In this document: one piece after another, positions 61,311-64,000 of the stretch
Numbering within the stretch: position 1 is the stretch's first letter
How the letters are laid out: each line of letters starts with the position of its first letter
DNA from: an uncultured Bacteroidales bacterium
GTDB lineage: Bacteria; Bacteroidota; Bacteroidia; Bacteroidales; Paludibacteraceae
DNA: 64,000 nucleotides
Direction: 5' to 3'
NCBI GenBank assembly: GCA_902784585.1
Contig: CACZVM010000010.1
Location: 1-64,000, forward strand
Translations under genes and position numbers: made by a program
The notes under the pieces: model-generated
What the model saw: only the letters and a program-made list of their open reading frames with translations
What the model was told of the DNA's origin: nothing
Databases searched by the model: none

Positions 61311-64000
61311 TACGACTTTTCTACTACCGTGAAGTCCAGAACGCCCTCGGCGCGGTGCTGGCTGAGCCATTTATATAGTACTGGTGTCACGCGGATGGGC
61401 AGCGAGCGGCTGGTGAGTGCCACCTGCTGACGATTCATAGGGTTGTATATGGTCACGTGTAGTCGTCCTTCTCCCGGGTTGGCGTGGATGATGTCTGCCA
61501 GTTCGTCAATCATCTCCGGCGTGACGGTTTCAAGCGAGAGTCGCAAGTTGAGTCCCTCCGTACGTTTGGCTTGCGTCTCGTTGAGCATCTCCACCTGCTG
61601 TACTACAAACTCAAACTCTGCCTCTTCGTCTTTGGCTTCGCGGAACCATTTTTGTCCGGATCCTTTCTGTTGCACCACGCCGGAGACGAGCACGTAAAGA
61701 TCCTTGAGGATGAGGTGGCCGAATCGGCTGTATGCGTTGCCGAAGAGAGCAAACTCATAGCTTCCTGTGTAGTCTTCTATCGTGTAGCGGCCGTAGGGGT
61801 TGCCCTTCTGACTGATACGCTGTTCCGCAGAAGTGATGAGTCCGCCGATGAGGCAGGGTTGGTTCTTGTGCGCCGCAATGAACTCCGACGGTAGGATGGG
61901 TTTGGTTTCCAGGTCCTCACCGTTCTCGGCTATCTCGACGCGGATACGACGTTCGGCTTCCGCCCGTTCGTCGGCCTTGCGCCAGTGATCAAACTGGCTG
62001 AGTTCGGATGCCGTGACGTTGCATAGTTCGCGTATCTCATATTCGTACTCATCCAGTGGGTGGGCAGAGAGGTAGATACCTATGAGGTCTTTCTCACGGT
62101 TGAGTCGTTCGATGGTGTCCCAACGTGGCACGACGGGCAGGTCGGGGTGCTTGATCTCTATCGCATCATTCAGGTCGCCGAAGAGCGAATTGGTATTATT
62201 GGCTTTGTCGGCCTGCCATTTGTTGCCATAGTTCATAAGCAGATCAAGTCCGCTTGCACCCGTCTCATCGCAGCCGAAGAACTGCTCGCGATAGATGTCT
62301 GGGAAACATTCAAAGGCACCTGCCTGGGCGAGGCACTCGATGGTCTTACGGTTGCAGCTCTGAAGATTGACGCGCTCGAGGAAATCAAAGATGTTCTTAT
62401 ACTTGCCGTTATTCTCTCGTTCTACGATGATGGCTTCGGCGGCACCTTCACCCACACCCTTGATGCCACCTAGGCCGAAGCGGATGTCGCCCTGCTTGTT
62501 GACTGTGAAACTCAACTCTGACTCGTTGACGTCTGGTTCGAGTACGCTCAGTCCTAATGCACGACATTCGTCCATCAGTTTGGTCACCTCCTTGATGTCG
62601 TCTTTGTGCACAGTGAGATTGGCCGCCATGAATTCGGCCGGGTAATGGGCCTTGAGATAGCCGGTTTGGTAGGCTACCCAGGAGTAGCAAGCGGCGTGCG
62701 ACTTGTTGAAAGCGTATGAGGCGAACTTCTCCCAGTCTGCCCATATCTTCTGTAGCACTTTCTCGTCGTGGCCGTTCTTGCGGCCTCCCTCCATGAACTT
62801 GTCCTTGAGCGAAGCCAGTACGGCCATCTGCTTCTTTCCCATGGCCTTACGCAGTTTGTCACTCTCGCCGCGGGTGAAGTCGGCCAACAGGCGGCTCAAG
62901 AGCATGACCTGTTCCTGGTAGACTGTGACACCATAGGTGTCCTTCAGGTATTTCTCCATGACAGGTATGTCGTATGTCACGGGTTCGATGCCCTGTTTGC
63001 GGCGGATGAACTGCGGGATATAATCCATCGGGCCCGGGCGGTAGAGCGCATTCATGGCAATCAAGTCTCCGATGACGGTGGGCTTGAGTTCGCGCAGGTA
63101 TTTCTGCATTCCGCCTGACTCAAACTGAAAGACAGCGACGGTGCGGCCTTCCTGAAAGAGCTTGTAGGTCAGTTCGTCGTCGATGGGGATATGGTCGATA
63201 TCAATGTCGATGCCATGAGCGCGCTTGATATTACGCAGACACTCCTTGATGATCGTCAGGGTGATGAGGCCGAGGAAGTCCATCTTGATCAAGCCGACTG
63301 ACTCCACCACATGGCCGTCGTATTCAGTGACGAGCACGCGTTTCTTGGCATTCTTGTCTTCTACGGACGAAAGCGGTGCAAAATTGGTCAGATCGTCTGC
63401 GCCGATGATCACGCCGCAAGCGTGTACACCCACCTGTCGGATAGTACCTTCAAGCCGTGCAGCGTATTGGAGCATCGTGCGGGTGTTGGGATCGCCCTGC
63501 TCGTATTCGCGCTTGAGTTCGTCTATGTATTTATAGCAGTTGTTGAGATTGACCTTGGGCGACTTACCTTTGTCGTCCTTGATGTTACCGGGGAACTCGC
63601 GATCGGGTATGAGCGACTTCAGTTCATTGACACGCGCTAAGGGTATCTGTTGTACACGTCCTACATCGGCTAGAGCCGACTTGGTGGCCATCTTTCCGTA
63701 TGTGACTATGTGAGCCACGTGCGTCTCGCCGTACTTGCGGCTGACATAGTCGAGTACCTTGCCGCGTCCGCAGTCCTCAAAGTCGGTGTCGATATCCGGC
63801 AGTGAAATACGGTCGGGATTAAGGAAACGCTCAAACAGCAGGTCGTACTTGAGTGGGTCAAGATCGGTGATCTTCAGACAGTAGGCCACTACGCTTCCGG
63901 CCGCTGAACCACGACCCGGACCGACCGAAACATCCAGCTCTTCGCGTGCCGCACGGATGAAGTCCATCACGATAAGGAAATAGCCAGGAAAGCCCATCGA
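61310..64000 (-). CDS. dnaE: DNA polymerase III alpha subunit, C-terminal 896 codons
   Basis: The replicative polymerase, cut by the right edge of the window: the N-terminal PHP domain is outside. Visible are VSVGPGRGSAAGSVVAYC, the catalytic aspartates in SLPDIDTDFEDCGRG, the VGVHACGVIIG block, AMNALYRPGPMDYIPQFI, FNKSHAACYSWVAYQTGYLK, the helix-hairpin-helix region (GIKGVGEGAAEAI) and an OB-fold (LIGGLITSAEQRISQKGNPY). It overlaps folC by one base. Confidence 0.97.
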   Translation of the reverse strand, partial: SMGFPGYFLIVMDFIRAAREELDVSVGPGRGSAAGSVVAYCLKITDLDPLKYDLLFERFLNPDRISLPDIDTDFEDCGRGKVLDYVSRKYGETHVAHIVTYGKMATKSALADVGRVQQIPLARVNELKSLIPDREFPGNIKDDKGKSPKVNLNNCYKYIDELKREYEQGDPNTRTMLQYAARLEGTIRQVGVHACGVIIGADDLTNFAPLSSVEDKNAKKRVLVTEYDGHVVESVGLIKMDFLGLITLTIIKECLRNIKRAHGIDIDIDHIPIDDELTYKLFQEGRTVAVFQFESGGMQKYLRELKPTVIGDLIAMNALYRPGPMDYIPQFIRRKQGIEPVTYDIPVMEKYLKDTYGVTVYQEQVMLLSRLLADFTRGESDKLRKAMGKKQMAVLASLKDKFMEGGRKNGHDEKVLQKIWADWEKFASYAFNKSHAACYSWVAYQTGYLKAHYPAEFMAANLTVHKDDIKEVTKLMDECRALGLSVLEPDVNESELSFTVNKQGDIRFGLGGIKGVGEGAAEAIIVERENNGKYKNIFDFLERVNLQSCNRKTIECLAQAGAFECFPDIYREQFFGCDETGASGLDLLMNYGNKWQADKANNTNSLFGDLNDAIEIKHPDLPVVPRWDTIERLNREKDLIGIYLSAHPLDEYEYEIRELCNVTASELSQFDHWRKADERAEAERRIRVEIAENGEDLETKPILPSEFIAAHKNQPCLIGGLITSAEQRISQKGNPYGRYTIEDYTGSYEFALFGNAYSRFGHLILKDLYVLVSGVVQQKGSGQKWFREAKDEEAEFEFVVQQVEMLNETQAKRTEGLNLRLSLETVTPEMIDELADIIHANPGEGRLHVTIYNPMNRQQVALTSRSLPIRVTPVLYKWLSQHRAEGVLDFTVVEKS

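Noticed and set aside
61311-61370. N-terminal extension of folC into dnaE
   Set aside because: Family homology begins at MNYSEAIEYL; the extra residues are the antisense-free overlap of the dnaE end in another frame.

Overview
The window is a chromosomal segment of a Bacteroidota bacterium, almost certainly order Bacteroidales and probably an uncultured host-associated lineage. The evidence is the promoter type (TTTG, 20 bases, TAnnTTTG, seen at about a dozen places), the absence of consistent Shine-Dalgarno sites, a FimA/Mfa-type fimbrillin locus, a DUF4295 gene in the rpmB-rpmG operon, and the gene families present. No rRNA, CRISPR array, prophage, integrase or insertion sequence was recognised.

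Layout. 1-600: the end of an unknown secreted-type gene, then an out-of-place 3' end of rpoC with its own terminator, then tRNA-Lys(CTT) on the minus strand. 739-4083: rpiB, a SLC13/DASS anion symporter and an outer-membrane porin-like barrel. 4102-8646 (minus): tamB. 8812-10557: a GldA-like ABC ATPase and ruvB. 10571-13162 (minus): recA and a COG2509 FAD dehydrogenase. 13358-14131: a membrane protein. 14232-34615: a regulatory region rich in phased repeats followed by a fimbrial operon: DUF3575-OmpA protein, Mfa1-like fimbrillin, Mfa2/FimB-like anchor, accessory lipoprotein, and a giant modular beta-helix adhesin of about 4,860 codons split by one frameshift. 34734-39427: murC-ftsQ-ftsA-ftsZ, then a Wzz-like membrane protein. 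40385-42339 (minus): nhaD and a DedA protein. 42580-43204: rpmB-rpmG-DUF4295. 43323-48442: grpE-dnaJ and two envelope barrel-like genes. 48381-59031 (minus): an 11-gene, mostly overlapping envelope operon (mlaE, mlaF, a free-standing M6-propeptide-like protein, an M6 metalloprotease, exonuclease III, lptB, a Kelch lipoprotein, a Wzi-like barrel, a glycosyltransferase, a glycosyltransferase-kinase fusion, an O-antigen-ligase-like protein). 59291-64000 (minus): prmA, folC and dnaE (cut by the window end).

The most unusual global feature is a set of at least 16 short arrays with a 7-base period (plus one of 8 bases). They sit at gene junctions, over start codons, in signal peptides and in frame inside enzymes. 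Unit sequence differs between arrays but the period does not. Since 7 is not a multiple of 3, loss or gain of one unit would shift the frame or change gene spacing. The second highlight is the fimbrial locus, with a giant adhesin in the position of a tip protein and two sets of helically phased repeats upstream of its promoter. The third is the envelope operon, which joins lipid transport (MlaEF), LPS export (LptB), a capsule-type barrel, surface-glycan enzymes and a protease with a separate propeptide-like partner.
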